Below are positions 25,201 to 35,636 of a stretch of DNA of 64,000 nucleotides, in pieces. The stretch is from Lunularia cruciata. Lineage: Eukaryota; Streptophyta; Marchantiopsida; Lunulariales; Lunulariaceae. The notes beneath the pieces are model-generated. The model made no database searches and was not told the origin of the DNA. It saw only the letters and a list, made by a program, of their open reading frames with translations. The stretch lies in contig OX419758.1 in the NCBI GenBank assembly GCA_948567375.1, forward strand, positions 27,285,001 through 27,349,000, read 5' to 3'. Each line of letters opens with the position of its first letter. Within the stretch, counting starts at the first letter, position 1. A program made the position numbers and the translations under genes.

Positions 25201-25473
25201 GAAAGGTATCATGCTACATATAGATGAGAAAAGGGCGACCGCGCAGAAAACACTAAGGATGGGAAGACCCCATCAAGCCGTACAAGGGAGAGACAAAAAA
25301 GGTAAAATGGGGCTAAGCCCCCATAGAGATGCAGCAAACGATGTGCAAGCTATCAGTCTCAGTACGTTTATGGGTGGTGGCAGATCTGCTATGCCGAACG
25401 AGGAATTGCTACTGGTGAAGAGTTGGAGGGGCTCAAAGTTCTCAACAGCCTCAATTATTGTTTCTACAGCCCG
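22224..25473 (+). CDS. C78-family (UFSP/ZUP1-like) cysteine peptidase with two inserted ZZ-like zinc fingers
   Basis: Family C78 peptidases remove UFM1 or cleave polyubiquitin (ZUP1 type). Exons: 22224-23611, 24366-24477, 24732-24827, 25384-25473, all GT-AG and phase-matched. Numbering from ATG 22224 (context AGCATGGC): catalytic Cys103 in DSGWGCGWRNIQ, the family block KKWIGTTECAALLRSFG at about 167-183, catalytic His472 in QHRGHSRTIVGIE, Asp497 in LVLDPSQ, then GWKKLV and ICYAERGIATGEELEGLKV. Between block two and the His exon sits an about 230-residue insertion with CX2C...CX2C at 257/260/282/285 and a ZZ-like finger, HWGIQCSNCGDNPIRGARY, with Cys341/344/365/368 and His376/378. The first finger is degenerate. 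The 3' end is unsettled: exon 4 ends at a good GTAAGT, but the frame also stays open to 25728. The closest type is the plant ZUP1-like C78 protein rather than UFSP2. Ubiquitin versus UFM1 specificity is not decided. Confidence 0.9.
25224..25330 (-). mobile_element. non-LTR retrotransposon 3' tail inside intron 3 of the C78 gene
   Basis: About 105 bases are the reverse complement of the last part of the 30-33.7 kb element: GGGGCTAAGCCCC (25309-25321), the GGGAGAGACAAAA block, CATCAAGCCGTACA, the GATGGG-AAGAC-CCCATC hairpin (25258-25274) and GGGCGACCGCG. It lies antisense to the gene, well inside intron 24828-25383, and both splice sites remain intact. Severe 5' truncation is typical of target-primed reverse transcription. 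Confidence 0.85.
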
Positions 25474-26274
25474 GTAAGTCGAAACCCTCAACCTGAAGTT
25501 ACTTTTAAACCTATTTTGCGGCAAGAGTGGTCAGTGCATAATCGGCCAAGTATTGCGTTACTGTTGCTAGACGGTCTTTTTTGTTTTGGAATACATCAGT
25601 TTCCGATGGATGCGATACGTCTTTTGTCCAAATCTTTCATAAAGAATTTGCATGACCGAGGAGAAAGTCGAAACCTCTCCACCTTCACTAGGATCATCTC
25701 GATACTCTGGACACCCTTGAAATACTGAATGAAGTACTTGGGTGTGATTATACATCAAAGATACTTGACATGACTAAATCCACATCTGCATGGGCCCGAA
25801 TGTTTGGCCATTCACTGTAGATAAAACATGTCCCTAAATTCCGCTGGATGTGGTCAAATTGGCCCAGGTCTAAAAGTCATCAATTCCCGTTCATTACAAA
25901 CTCTGAAGTACTTTCGATGCCACCCCGGGATTACTAGACTTCCGTGACATAAATCTGGTTATCCCAAATTGATTTTGTGGCTACTAGGTCTACTGGCGTC
26001 CGTTCAAAAGTCCGCGAAAATAGTTGATTAGTACCACCTGAGCTACATTTATCGGGAGTCATGATCATCTGATGAAGATTAGTGTTCACTGCTCCGGACA
26101 AATCATGAAAGAAAGATGATTCTATACTTATGCCCTATATGTGTAGCTTACAGAAACTCATATTCTCGCCACTCCTTGGTTAGGTCCTTTTGTTCGTAAT
26201 GCTTGACCAAGTTGTCCTTATTCCATTTTGCAGAAGCTGAGGAGGAGGTGACCTTCTATAAACCTCCGGCAGAT

Positions 26275-26300
26275 GGAACATCCGCTCTTGCGGATGTTCC
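26275..26300. repeat. perfect 11-bp inverted repeat, 4-base loop
   Basis: GGAACATCCGC, loop TCTT, GCGGATGTTCC. Confidence 0.95.
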
Positions 26301-26343
26301 AAACGAGACTTGTAAACTGTCTGCTTTGTATTTCCGCTTCATG

Positions 26344-26380
26344 GAAGTCCTGTTACAAATGAGACTTGTAACAGGACTTC
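26344..26380. repeat. perfect 15-bp inverted repeat, 7-base loop
   Basis: GAAGTCCTGTTACAA (26344-26358), loop ATGAGAC, TTGTAACAGGACTTC (26366-26380). The loop and right arm contain GAGACTTGTAA, also present right after the first hairpin (ACGAGACTTGTAAAC). Confidence 0.95.
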
Positions 26381-26982
26381 TGGTTGGATTTAAATCCGGC
26401 TTATTGCTTTGCATCTATCAAAAGCCTTCTCAAGTCGGCTGCAACAAAGGGATAATTTGTAGATTTTATTATTCGAACATCTAGGGCAACATCTATTATT
26501 TCCTCATTTCCATAGGAGAAACGGCGAAATCAAAGTAGAGGTTTGTGGATGTTGAGAAAAAAAGGTGAACTGTGGCCTGCCTAGCTCCAAAATCTGGGCA
26601 CGGCGATACTGTGATTTTCAGGCTCTCAATATCATGCGGAAAGGACCTTGCCATTTTCCAGTAGGTCGCTCGCTACTGGTATCTGCATTAGAACGAAAGC
26701 AGTCCAAAAGGTGCTGACTGATTACCATTGCACGTAGGTGGAACTCAAGCTAGTGACAGACATTTGAGCACTACGCTCCTAACATATCTACTCCTGCATT
26801 TGTAGTGTAAGAGGTTCAGCCAACTCCCAGCTTACAGCTCAGGTAATATTCTGGAAGAATTCACCTCTATGTTATGTAAGCAATGTTATCAGCTTCACAT
26901 TTTGGGCATATGTACAGATTCTGGATCCGTGAAGTCAAAGCTGTTATCCTTTCTTCTTGTTCGGCACTTATTGTGGTCTTGG

Positions 26983-27769
26983 TCAAGGAAGTGTAAATGC
27001 ATTGTAATTTGAATTCAGAACTCTTGTGGGAGAGGAGGAAATAGACAAAAGAAGAGGATATGATTTCGTCTGTGTTAACTTCTTCGTCGAGTCAGCAATT
27101 ATCTCAGCAATTCTCCTCTTTTCTGCCATACGGTTCTGGATCTGTATTTCATTGCAGTATAGCTAAGAAAGTTCAAGTTGATGGCTCAAGCGAGTAGTTC
27201 TTAATGGGAAGATTGGCATAACGTATGGTACTGAACCTCGAATTCGAATTACTGGAGAGTCAACGAACCTTCTTTGCCTGTTCCTCCATCTTTGCGTGCA
27301 AATCCGGGAGTATGTCATTCTTGAGACCGACATTGTGTACAATCTCTTGAAACTGAAGAGCATCGCTGATTTTCTCTGCCAGTCAGAACCGAAGAGTGGG
27401 TTCCGTTTGAAAGTGCACAGTTAGATTGCAATTATTGCACAATTTAAATAACTGGGTCGAATTCTCGATAACTATGCTGCACATCTAGGACAAACCGTTA
27501 CAAGTTCTGTGAAGAGAGCTCTTAGATAGAATTCTTCCGGTGCGGATAATCTAGTCCGGTTATATCACTCTCATCAAAGATGGTATGAATTTAAGTGCAG
27601 AATTTCTGAAACTATGAACATTGTAATGGGGCCCGTTTTGTGTTCATACCTTCTTCCCGACATTGCTCGCTGCCATTTAGGTGCAACTGTTCTCCTAAAG
27701 TTTCGTCGCACTTGCCTTGCTTCTCTTTCATTTCTCTTGCTTTCTCATCCCAAAGATTGTGGACATATG
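26983..27769 (-). CDS. 3' exons of an unidentified coiled-coil protein
   Basis: Three minus-strand exons join in phase: 27769-27650 (ends GAAGAAG before GTATGA), 27375-27269 (after TGGCAG, ends AAGAAG before GTTCGT) and 27141-26983 (after ATACAG, ends TGA). The product is highly charged and helical: LWDEKAREMKEKQGKCDETL, then EKISDALQFQEIVHNVGLKN, then NRMAEKRRIAEIIADSTKKL, ending NAFTLP. Phase compatibility across both introns argues this is a real gene. I do not recognise the family; kinetochore, augmin or other coiled-coil assemblies are possibilities I cannot choose between. The upstream link to the 28.5-28.7 kb exon is probable but needs at least one more exon, since phases do not match directly. 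Confidence 0.55.
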
Positions 27770-28512
27770 CTGGTTTAGTGTGCAATTGTCTGCCGATTGT
27801 CAAATCGAAATGTTGTCAAATTCGACAGATTACTGCGCCGGGATCAACCAAATTCAGATTGCTAACTCCCGTCTAATGCACTCACTTTACTTGGTTACTT
27901 GTTCAAAATTGGCAAGAAGATGGGTTTGCATGTACCTTTGGCTGGAGTTTAGCCTCAGCAGGACAGCAATGAGATTATCCCTGTAGCGCAGGAATCTGTC
28001 ATGCATCATGTAGGACAGAAGGCTCATGGGTTCTAACTACAAATTGAAGTGCCGATTTTGCATAACTTGTACCTTGCAAGCTTGTAGGCGCACTTCACTC
28101 AGTACCCAAGACGCCCGTGATAATTTACATGCCAAAGTGCGTTTAGTAGATTATTGAGAAAGATTGGTCACGAGTTAGCTTTAAACCGACGAAATGATAA
28201 TGTAGGCGAAGAGTACACTGGGATCGTCAGCGAGCTACACGGTCTGACTTGTCTCAGATAGGAGGTGGCGATTCTGTAGTATACGGGACAAGTTACGAGA
28301 TCGTTTGCATACGGAAGATAAGAAGTACCTCCAAATCCGCCAACTGCGAAGTGGTACGTTCCATGTAGTGATGACGATGGGATACTTTCACCTGCGAGAT
28401 GAAAGAAGTTAAGAGTTGACCTCGCTTGCGAACTGGAACGGCCTTGAGTGGACTCATCGCGATGGATCCTAGTTTCACTCTCGACGTGTCCACAAGATGA
28501 GAAGATTTCTAC

Positions 28513-28701
28513 CTGTTGAACGCTTGCAGCGGCTTCGAGAGCAGCACACTGAACGCTGAGAACCTTCATGTCATCTTCATGGATCATTCTCGCAATTTTG
28601 AGGCGTTGGAGCTCCACGTTTGCTTTCTCAAGCCCAGACATCATATCGATTCTCCTCTTTCGTAAGTCATCAAGTTTTCGTTCTGCAGATGTAGACTGCA
28701 T
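28513..28701 (-). CDS. coiled-coil exon, probable 5' part of the same gene
   Basis: 63 codons with heptad-like hydrophobics: SAERKLDDLRKRRIDMMSGL, then EKANVELQRLKIARM, ending VQQ before a CAG|GTAGAA donor. It begins either at ATG 28701 or after the overlapping CCATGCAG acceptor. The frame can also continue to a stop at 28168 without splicing, giving a GTYHFAVGGFGGTSYLPYA segment. Same strand and helical character as the exons at 27.0-27.8 kb. Confidence 0.45.
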
Positions 28702-29980
28702 GGGTCAGTAAAATGGCAAGGAGTTTGAAGTTCTGACGTATTGCCGCACCTAGGCTGGATGTAACTCCACAAAATAGTGGGTCCAGTGGTACTTCGTAAC
28801 CTGGATTGCAACAACTTCTGCTAGTCGTTTACTCTTTAGATTACATCACCACAAAGAGGTTCACGTCACAGTTTCAATCGTGAGGCCGAATCACCATGGA
28901 AACATAGCAACTTCAGAATGGACCCAAAGCAAGCGGACATCTAACCAGCGTCGATTTCCTCGTTCTTGTACTGTTGGGTTAAAGTCGACAGCTCCGCGTG
29001 TGATCCTCTATTAGCTCTCGCCATCGGGTCGATATGAGGAGTGATTGAATTGAACGTTACAGAACTACAAACTCTAGGGAATCCGGTCGCAGTAGCAAAT
29101 TGAACTGATACTTTGCCAAGCTAATAAGCTTTGCAAGTATCCTGAGTAGTCACGTCAATGAGGTTGTAAACTAGGTTGGGCAGCAAACATATAGAGATTT
29201 TGCCTCTATACGCTGTTCAAAGCGCTTGTGATCAAGCTTACACGCTCCCACAAAATCTCGTATCAAGTTGGTGTGAAGAACCTCTGACCGTGATATTGAA
29301 GTCTTCGAGAGGGTGTGTTACAGTACTGGTATATCGTCTTTGTAATGTGAGCGGGCCGTGCACAACGTCGAGCTTATGAGCTCTGCCACTATCGTGCTAT
29401 TGACAACTGGAAGAGAACCGACGCGGACACAATGTCAAGCTGATAAGCCCCGAAAGTACCCTGCCATAGGTGATCGTGGGAGAATCAACCTGGAGCCAAG
29501 ACGACGTCAAGCTTAAAAGCTTCGCAAGTTCCTACCAGAGAGGACAGTCATCAAAGCGAAGCGCACAAATTTGTTAGAGCTTATACGCTTGTTATCCTAC
29601 CTTTTCCGCCAACTTTTCCTCCTACGCTTCGAGAAACCTCTTTGTGACAGTCTTCGTAACTACATCCCTTGACGACAGAAGGAATCCCTAATTGGAGAAA
29701 GTAGCAAATGCTACACAGTACATTCCTGGCGTGTCGCGAATCAGTAATATATACACGTCATCACTCACCCACCGAAGGTATATGACGTTCGTATCTGTGA
29801 GGATAGGTGGCACGTGAGCTCACCAGCGCAGTAATTTGACTCGGGGTTAACTCCATATGCAGGTGGCAAACGCGGATAGAACCTTATGCCGGCCGCGCTT
29901 CTTTCCCTCGCGCGTAAATTGGCTTTCCTGCCAAATTAATTGACGTTGAGATGAATGTATTAACTTTGTAAACTTTAACC
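28702..29980. other. intergenic with degenerate about 70-bp repeats
   Basis: No gene recognised. A motif like GTCAAGCT(T/G)ATAAGCT(T/C)CGCAAGTACC recurs at about 29114, 29366, 29433 and 29506, with weaker traces near 29228 and 29574. The core approximates the palindrome AAGCTTATAAGCTT. Confidence 0.5.
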
Positions 29981-30014
29981 TAGATCCGCCTGGATTAACT
30001 TTGTAAACTTTAAC
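29959..30014. repeat. 21-bp direct repeat at the 5' edge of the non-LTR element
   Basis: ATTAACTTTGTAAACTTTAAC at 29959-29979 and again at 29994-30014 (last base given separately here only as part of the same match). Between them lies GATCCGCCT (29983-29991), which recurs at 33735-33743 just after the element's 3' tail. Confidence 0.85.
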
Positions 30015-30481
30015 TTGGCGGGAGAGTGTGGAGACGGGAGGGGAGAGGAGAGGGAGAGAAGTGAGATAATTTTGATAGTTTTTGAGTGCTCTCTAGCATG
30101 TAGGATTCGAGTGAATAGTCAATTCTATTCATTTTTCAATTTTAGTTGCATTGACATCTAAAACGAAGACTATGGAAAATGGAGTAAAAAATTATGAAGA
30201 TTTTTAGCTTATTCAGGGTTGAACATGAGCATTATATATATTGAGAGTGATGGGTCGAGAATTTTCATTTTTAATTTTTTTGGTTTTCATGATTAAAATC
30301 TATAAGAATTTAATTTGAAAATTTTGGAAATAAAAATTGAAAGTTATGAGAATTTATAAATTTTAGGGTTTGGAGAGATTATTTTTTATGTGAATTGAGA
30401 TGTGAAGGGTTGTGGTTTTGTAGATACGGGGAGATATAGAGAAGAGTATCATGTGTTATTATCATTATTCTTGTGCTAGCC

Positions 30482-33400
30482 ATGGCTACATCTTCCCATG
30501 TGAGGTCGTCTAGAGCGGATCGGGATACACCATGCCCGGTGTGTCACCGACGTTTTATCTCATAAGGGGTAAAGACCCATGTGTGAAGGATGCACAAGGA
30601 TTATGATTGGACCACTTGGGATGCCCACGTGAGACGAGCGACCACATTGACAGCAGTGACACTCGGGATTATGCACACTTCTTCTATACCTTTGTTGATC
30701 GTTCCAGGGATACCGATCGAGTCGTGGGAGTGGTTAGCTTCTCAAGCGGGTTGCATTTTGGGGTTATTTGAGACTAGTTTTCCATGTCCACGTCTATTCT
30801 ATAGGCTACCCCGCACACTCCATGATGAGGCTAGACAGACTTTTTGCCTACCACTGGATCGTTTGGCACGTGATCCCTTGGACGAGTTAGCGTGGTTCCT
30901 ATTTCTCCTACTCCCTCGATGGTGTCTTCGTTATGCTAGAGGGGGACGTGCGGGGCATAGAGAGGTGGCGGCTAGATTTCGGCGATTTCGAGCGGGGGAT
31001 TGGGCAGCCCTTCAGGAGGAGTATGTTAGGGCTACACGATTTAGGAGAAAGGCATTGCCACAGGATACCACATATTCCACTCGATTACGATGATGTAGGA
31101 CATTGGATCAGGCGGGAGAGTTTAGTAGAGCAGCACGAGCGCTACACCCTTTGTCTATAGCGAGTCCTATTGATGAGACCATCTCTTCCCTACGCTCATT
31201 GCATCCTATATCAGTAGAGGGACTATGACTAGAGGTCTTAGATTATCAGCCTGAGCAGCCTTTATGTCTTGATAAGTCACTATTTGCACAAGCATTGTGC
31301 ACTACTCCTTGCTTTTTCTCAAGAGGCTTGTCAAGGATGGTTTATGAGCACCTTAGAGATTGCTTCTAGGCAGCTGATCCTTCTAGTAGTTTTACTGAGT
31401 TGTTTCAGGTGGCTGCAGCAGTAGCAAGAGGAGATATTCTTATGTCTATTAGTCGAGTCTTAGGTGCTAGTCGACTTTTCGCAATCGAGAAGGACACGGG
31501 ATGCATTAGACCGATTGCTATTGGAGAGATCTTTTTGCGTTTGGTCAGTCGTACCATTGTCCTTCAGCATCGTTCTCACTTTTGACAACACCTTAGTCCA
31601 CATCAGTTTGGAGTAGCTACACCTGGAGGATGTGAGGCTATATCCCTAGGCATTAGAGCACTCTTAGATATCCATCCGGAGTGGGTTGTCCTACAGGTGG
31701 ATGTTGAGAATGCTTTTAATAGCGTCTCACGTGCATCCATCTTTAGAGAGCTTAGGGAGGTGGGTGGATCCTTGGCGAGTCTCATTCCTTTTGTGCGGTC
31801 TTTTTATGGCTCTCTTGCTTCCCTTTACTACCAACATGGTGGTTCACAGGAGAGAGTCACCGTCTTGGAGTCAGCTGTTGGTACACGTCAGGGAGATCCT
31901 TTGGGGGGGCCTTTATTTGCCATGGCTCACTTTAGAGCTCTCCTATCTACTATTTTGGCCATGCCAGGTTGTGTATTTCCCTCCTTGGCAGATGATACAC
32001 ATATTGTAGGCCTTGTAGATCAGATTAGGCAGGCCTTTGACTACTTGACTACCGAGCTACATCTAGTAGGCTTGAGAGTCAAGGTGTCAAAGTGTAGGGC
32101 ATGGTCCCCTTTAGGTATCCCTCCCCACCTTGAGCTTCTAGAGGGGTGTATCACATCCACAGATGGACTTTGTGTTCTTGGAGTGCCAGTAGGATCGGAG
32201 GATTTTGTCACATGCTTCTTGGACGCTGCCCTTGCAGAGGATGTTCTCCACGTGGATGACCTTCCATTACTAGGAGATCCGCAGGTGGCATTTGGTATAC
32301 TCTCTTCCAGTATTGCTCGTCAACCATCCTACCTCATCCGTACAGTTCCTCCTTCACCGTCCTTCCTATCACGTTTGAGAGCATTTGATAGGAGGATTAT
32401 GGGAGTCTTTGGTGATATTATTGGACCAAGGACCTTTGAGTGTGTGACAAGGGATTTGGCACGTAGACAGACGGCTCTACCAATCTCATGTGGTGGGGTT
32501 GGCTTGCTTTCTATGGAGGAGATGGCACCTATAGTGTTTTTGGGTAGTTGGGCTCTCTTGGCACCCCTACTTTCCTCTCGTTTTGTGGTTGCTGATAGGC
32601 CGGTTTTGGAGACTTATGTGACAGAGGTGGAGGGAGGATTCTTTTCTCTCCAGGTGTTATTGCGGTAGACACGAGATAGTCTATCCCCACGAGCACGAGA
32701 GTGTTTTCCACCATTTGCTTCACTATCGTCAGATTGGACTAGAGGTTTACAGTCTTCCTTGATGGAGCGACAGTGTGAGCATACGCTACATTCTCTCTTA
32801 GTTGACTCGTCCATTCCTCAAGCTACTAGAGCACGTCTACGCTCTTGCTCCGGCAAGGGTGCAGGCTCGTGGATCCTAGCTTGACCATGCATTAGGGCTT
32901 TCAGACTCGCACCGGCTACTTTCTCTACAGCGATGAGGTTTTGTCTAGGTTTGGTCCACCCATCTGCATCTTCACTACTCACTTGTGAGTGTGGTTATAC
33001 ACTAGATGCAGCGGCGGTCCACATGACACAGTGTCCTTTTGGAGGACAAAGGATAGCTACCCATGATGCCATTAGAAACATAGTGTTTGCTATGGCGCAA
33101 GAGAGTGGATACTTGGCTTGGAGGAAGCATTCGTATGCGTTGCTGACGACACGTGTCAGGGCAGACTTATACTTGGTCTGAGATGATTAGATGACAATAG
33201 CGGATGTCGTGGTCACAGACCCTACGCGGGATACGGTTTTGGAGGGAGTGATTACCCATCCTCCTGGATGGGCGGTGAGTGCAGCAGCAGGTCGCAAGGT
33301 CTCCAAGTATAGGAGCATGCAGCAAGGTCACCTCTTTGTTCCTCTAGCCTTGGAGTTATATGGAGCGATGGACACGGCATTTGACACATTTGTCAGGGAG

Positions 33401-33649
33401 TGCGCGAGAGCTTATCATGTTAGGCGTCAGGGTGTAGCACTCTCACTCTCATACTTTGTAGCTTACTTTAGACAGCGTGTGTCCATTGCTCTACAGAGGG
33501 CAGTGGCTGGTGCAATCCATAGGAGAGCAATCACATTAGGTGATGTTTCTTTGGATGCTCCAATTGTGTGTAGACCGTACGACTTGCATAGCTCGGATAT
33601 CTTAGGTGCGGTAGGGCAGATTTCTCATACAGACTCTATTGGGGCTTAG
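30482..33649 (+). pseudogene. non-LTR polyprotein (zinc finger, reverse transcriptase, probable REL endonuclease) with ten stops
   Basis: A single frame of 1055 codons with no frameshift. Domains: C2H2 finger C18/C21/H33/H38; N-terminal block with PLDRLARDPLDELAWFLFLL; RT motif A LQVDVENAFNSV (about 403-414), motif B GTRQGDPLGG (about 467-476), motif C PSLADD (503-505 = ADD, with Leu in place of the usual Tyr); C-terminal CECG...H...C knuckle (835, 837, 847, 851); endonuclease-like blocks RADLYL and ADVVVTDP. In-frame stops are at 30563 (TAA), 30584, 31091, 31226 (TGA), 31367 (TAG), 31583 (TGA), 32666 (TAG), 32882, 33179 (TGA) and 33188 (TAG). Each is one transition from a sense codon (CAA, CGA, CAG or TGG), the pattern expected from deamination of methylated cytosines. 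It cannot make full-length protein as it stands. Confidence 0.88.
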
Positions 33650-33704
33650 CCCCATGTTACCTTTTTTGTCTCTCCCTTGTACGGCTTGGTGGGGTCTTCC
33701 CATC
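33641..33704 (+). other. two-hairpin 3' tail of the non-LTR element
   Basis: Hairpin one is GGGGCT-T-AGCCCC (33641-33653). Hairpin two is GGTGGG-GTCTT-CCCATC (33688-33704), with one G:U wobble. Both recur in other copies, suggesting the RNA structure recognised by the reverse transcriptase. The role is inference. Confidence 0.6.
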
Positions 33705-33799
33705 CTTCTTTTTTCCTATGCGGTCGCCTTTTTCGATCCGCCTCCCCTCCGCAACTTTGCGTACACTAACAACTTAGGGTTCCTTGTTGCATATTTATA

Positions 33800-35636
33800 T
33801 GATCTTTTAGATTGCATACATCAAAAATTCATGTGAAAATAAATTGAGATCGAGGGAGAGGTGACAAAAGAGTGACCAGAAAATTTGGGATTTTGGGTAG
33901 TATGTTAATTTATATTACATAAGTGAGTAGTTTAATCTCTTCGTTTTTGATTTTGGTTTCATTAGTATTTAATTTGGAGGTTTAGAGATTCATAAATTAA
34001 CCTAAAAGGAAGATTTATTTAGAATTCTAAAGGTTTGATATCTTCATGCATGATGAATTAATGAATTAAATTTTTTATTTCAATCTTAAAATTAAAATGT
34101 ATAATATTATAGAATTTTAAATTAAAATATATCCATATAAATGGATTGTAATTCTGTAGAAAAGGGAAAGGTGGATATAGCAATATATTTTATTATTATT
34201 ATTGTATTAATTATGGTTTTATTTTTTCAAGTGAAATAGTCTAGAGCAATTTAGAATACGCCATGCTTAATGTGGTATGGATATTTTATCTTGCAAGGGG
34301 TAAACATTAATGTATGAAAGATATAAAAATATTATGATTGGACCATTTGGAAAGTTTATATAAGATGATTGATCACTTCGAGATAGTTGACATTTGGCAT
34401 CATACACGCTTTGCCTATCTCTTTGTGTACTGTCCTAGGGTATCAATCAAGTTATAAGAATGGTTATATATTTGGGTTGTATTTTGGAATTGTTTTAGAT
34501 TAGTCTTCCTTGTCCAGGCTTGTTCCATAAGCTTCTTCATATATTTCATGGTGAGACTAGACAAGTTTTTTGCTTACTGTTTGATTGATTGGCTTGTGAT
34601 CATGGATGAGATATTATGGTTCGTGTTTCTCTTACTCCCATGATGGTGTCTTTGCTTATTAGAGGGAGTATGCAAGGCAAAGAGAGGTGGTTGTTAGATT
34701 TTATAGATTCCAAGTGGAGGATTGGGCTCCACTACAAGAGGAATTTGTACAAGTTGCACATCATAAGAGACAAGTTCAACCACATGATACAATAGATTCC
34801 ACTCGATCACGTTGGTGTAGGATATTGGGTAGAGGGGAGTAGTAACGAGGACGTGAACCCTACATCTTTTTTTTATGGCTAGTCCCATTGATAAGACTAT
34901 CACATCCTTCCTTACCCTTATTAAATTTTGTTGCAAGAAATGGAGTACTACTAGAGGTCTTAGACTATCAACTTGCTCTTAAGAGGTTTGTCAACAATGG
35001 GATATGAGCATCTTAGAGATTACTTTTAGCTAGATGATCTCTTTAGTGGGTTTATTGAGTTATTTCAAATGGCTAAAGTAGTAGCTAAGAGAGATTCCTA
35101 CATCAATTGGTTAGATGTTAATTAACTTCTTGCAATGGAGAAGGGCAGGAGATGCCTTAGACCAAATGATATTAGGGAGGTCTTTTGCATCTTGTTTGCC
35201 ATACCATTGTCCTCCGACATTTTTCTCACTTCTTACAACACCTCAATCCATATTAGTTTGGAGTTTGCTACACATAGAGGTTGTGGGACTATATCTCTAA
35301 GCATTAGAGCACTCCTAGATATCAACTTAGAGTGGGTTGTTCTATAAGTGGATGTTGAAAATACTTTTAATAGCATCTCACTTGCATTCATCTTTAGAGA
35401 GCTTAAGAGGCCAATGGATCCTTGGCAACTTGAATTCCCTTTGTGCGGTCTTTTATAGTTCTCCTTCTTATTATCAACATGGTTTCTTACAAGAAGGAAT
35501 CACTATCTTGGAATTGATTGTTGGTACACAACAAAGAGATCCTTTAGGAGGACCTTTAATTGCTATGACCCACTTTAGAGCTCTCTTACCTACAACTTTG
35601 GCCATGCTTGGTTGTGTTTTTCTCTCCTTGGCAGAT
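33800..35636 (+). mobile_element. second, older non-LTR copy, 5' part (split by gypsy insertion)
   Basis: Homologous in order to the full-length element: GTCTAGAGC...GGGGTAAA (about 34240-34310), the ATTATGATTGGACCA block, TTGACATTTGGCATCATACAC, then the RT region with motif A-like GTGGATGTTGAAAATAC(T)TTTAATAGC (35350 on), GATCCTTTAGGAGGACC and CTCTCCTTGGCAGAT. It stops at 35636 inside the codons for the RT ADD motif and resumes at 47042. Many stops and indels. The 5' limit is uncertain. Confidence 0.85.

Larger units (their letters stand above)
25474..26982. other. intergenic/3' region of the C78 gene with two perfect hairpins
   Basis: The open frame continuing from exon 4 to 25728 may be read-through intron or a genuine 3' end. 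A 93-codon frame at 26203-26484 spans the two hairpins but has no family signature. Otherwise nothing recognised. Confidence 0.45.
29992..33734 (+). mobile_element. near full-length non-LTR retrotransposon, restriction-like-endonuclease type
   Basis: About 3.7 kb. The 5' leader (to 30481) is followed by one long frame (30482-33649) and an about 85-base 3' tail with no poly(A), ending near CGGTCGCCTTTTTC. GATCCGCCT on both sides (29983-29991, 33735-33743) is a candidate 9-bp target duplication and sets the tentative limits. Five other copies of its tail occur in the window. The order (N-terminal C2H2 finger, reverse transcriptase, C-terminal Cys/His knuckle plus endonuclease-like block, no AP endonuclease seen) matches R2/NeSL-like groups rather than the L1 and RTE lineages usual in flowering plants. 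Confidence 0.85.

Noticed and set aside
30933-32009. Alternate plus frames over the reverse transcriptase (30933-31160 and 31686-32009)
   Set aside because: The real frame carries all RT motifs; these are +1/+2 shadows.
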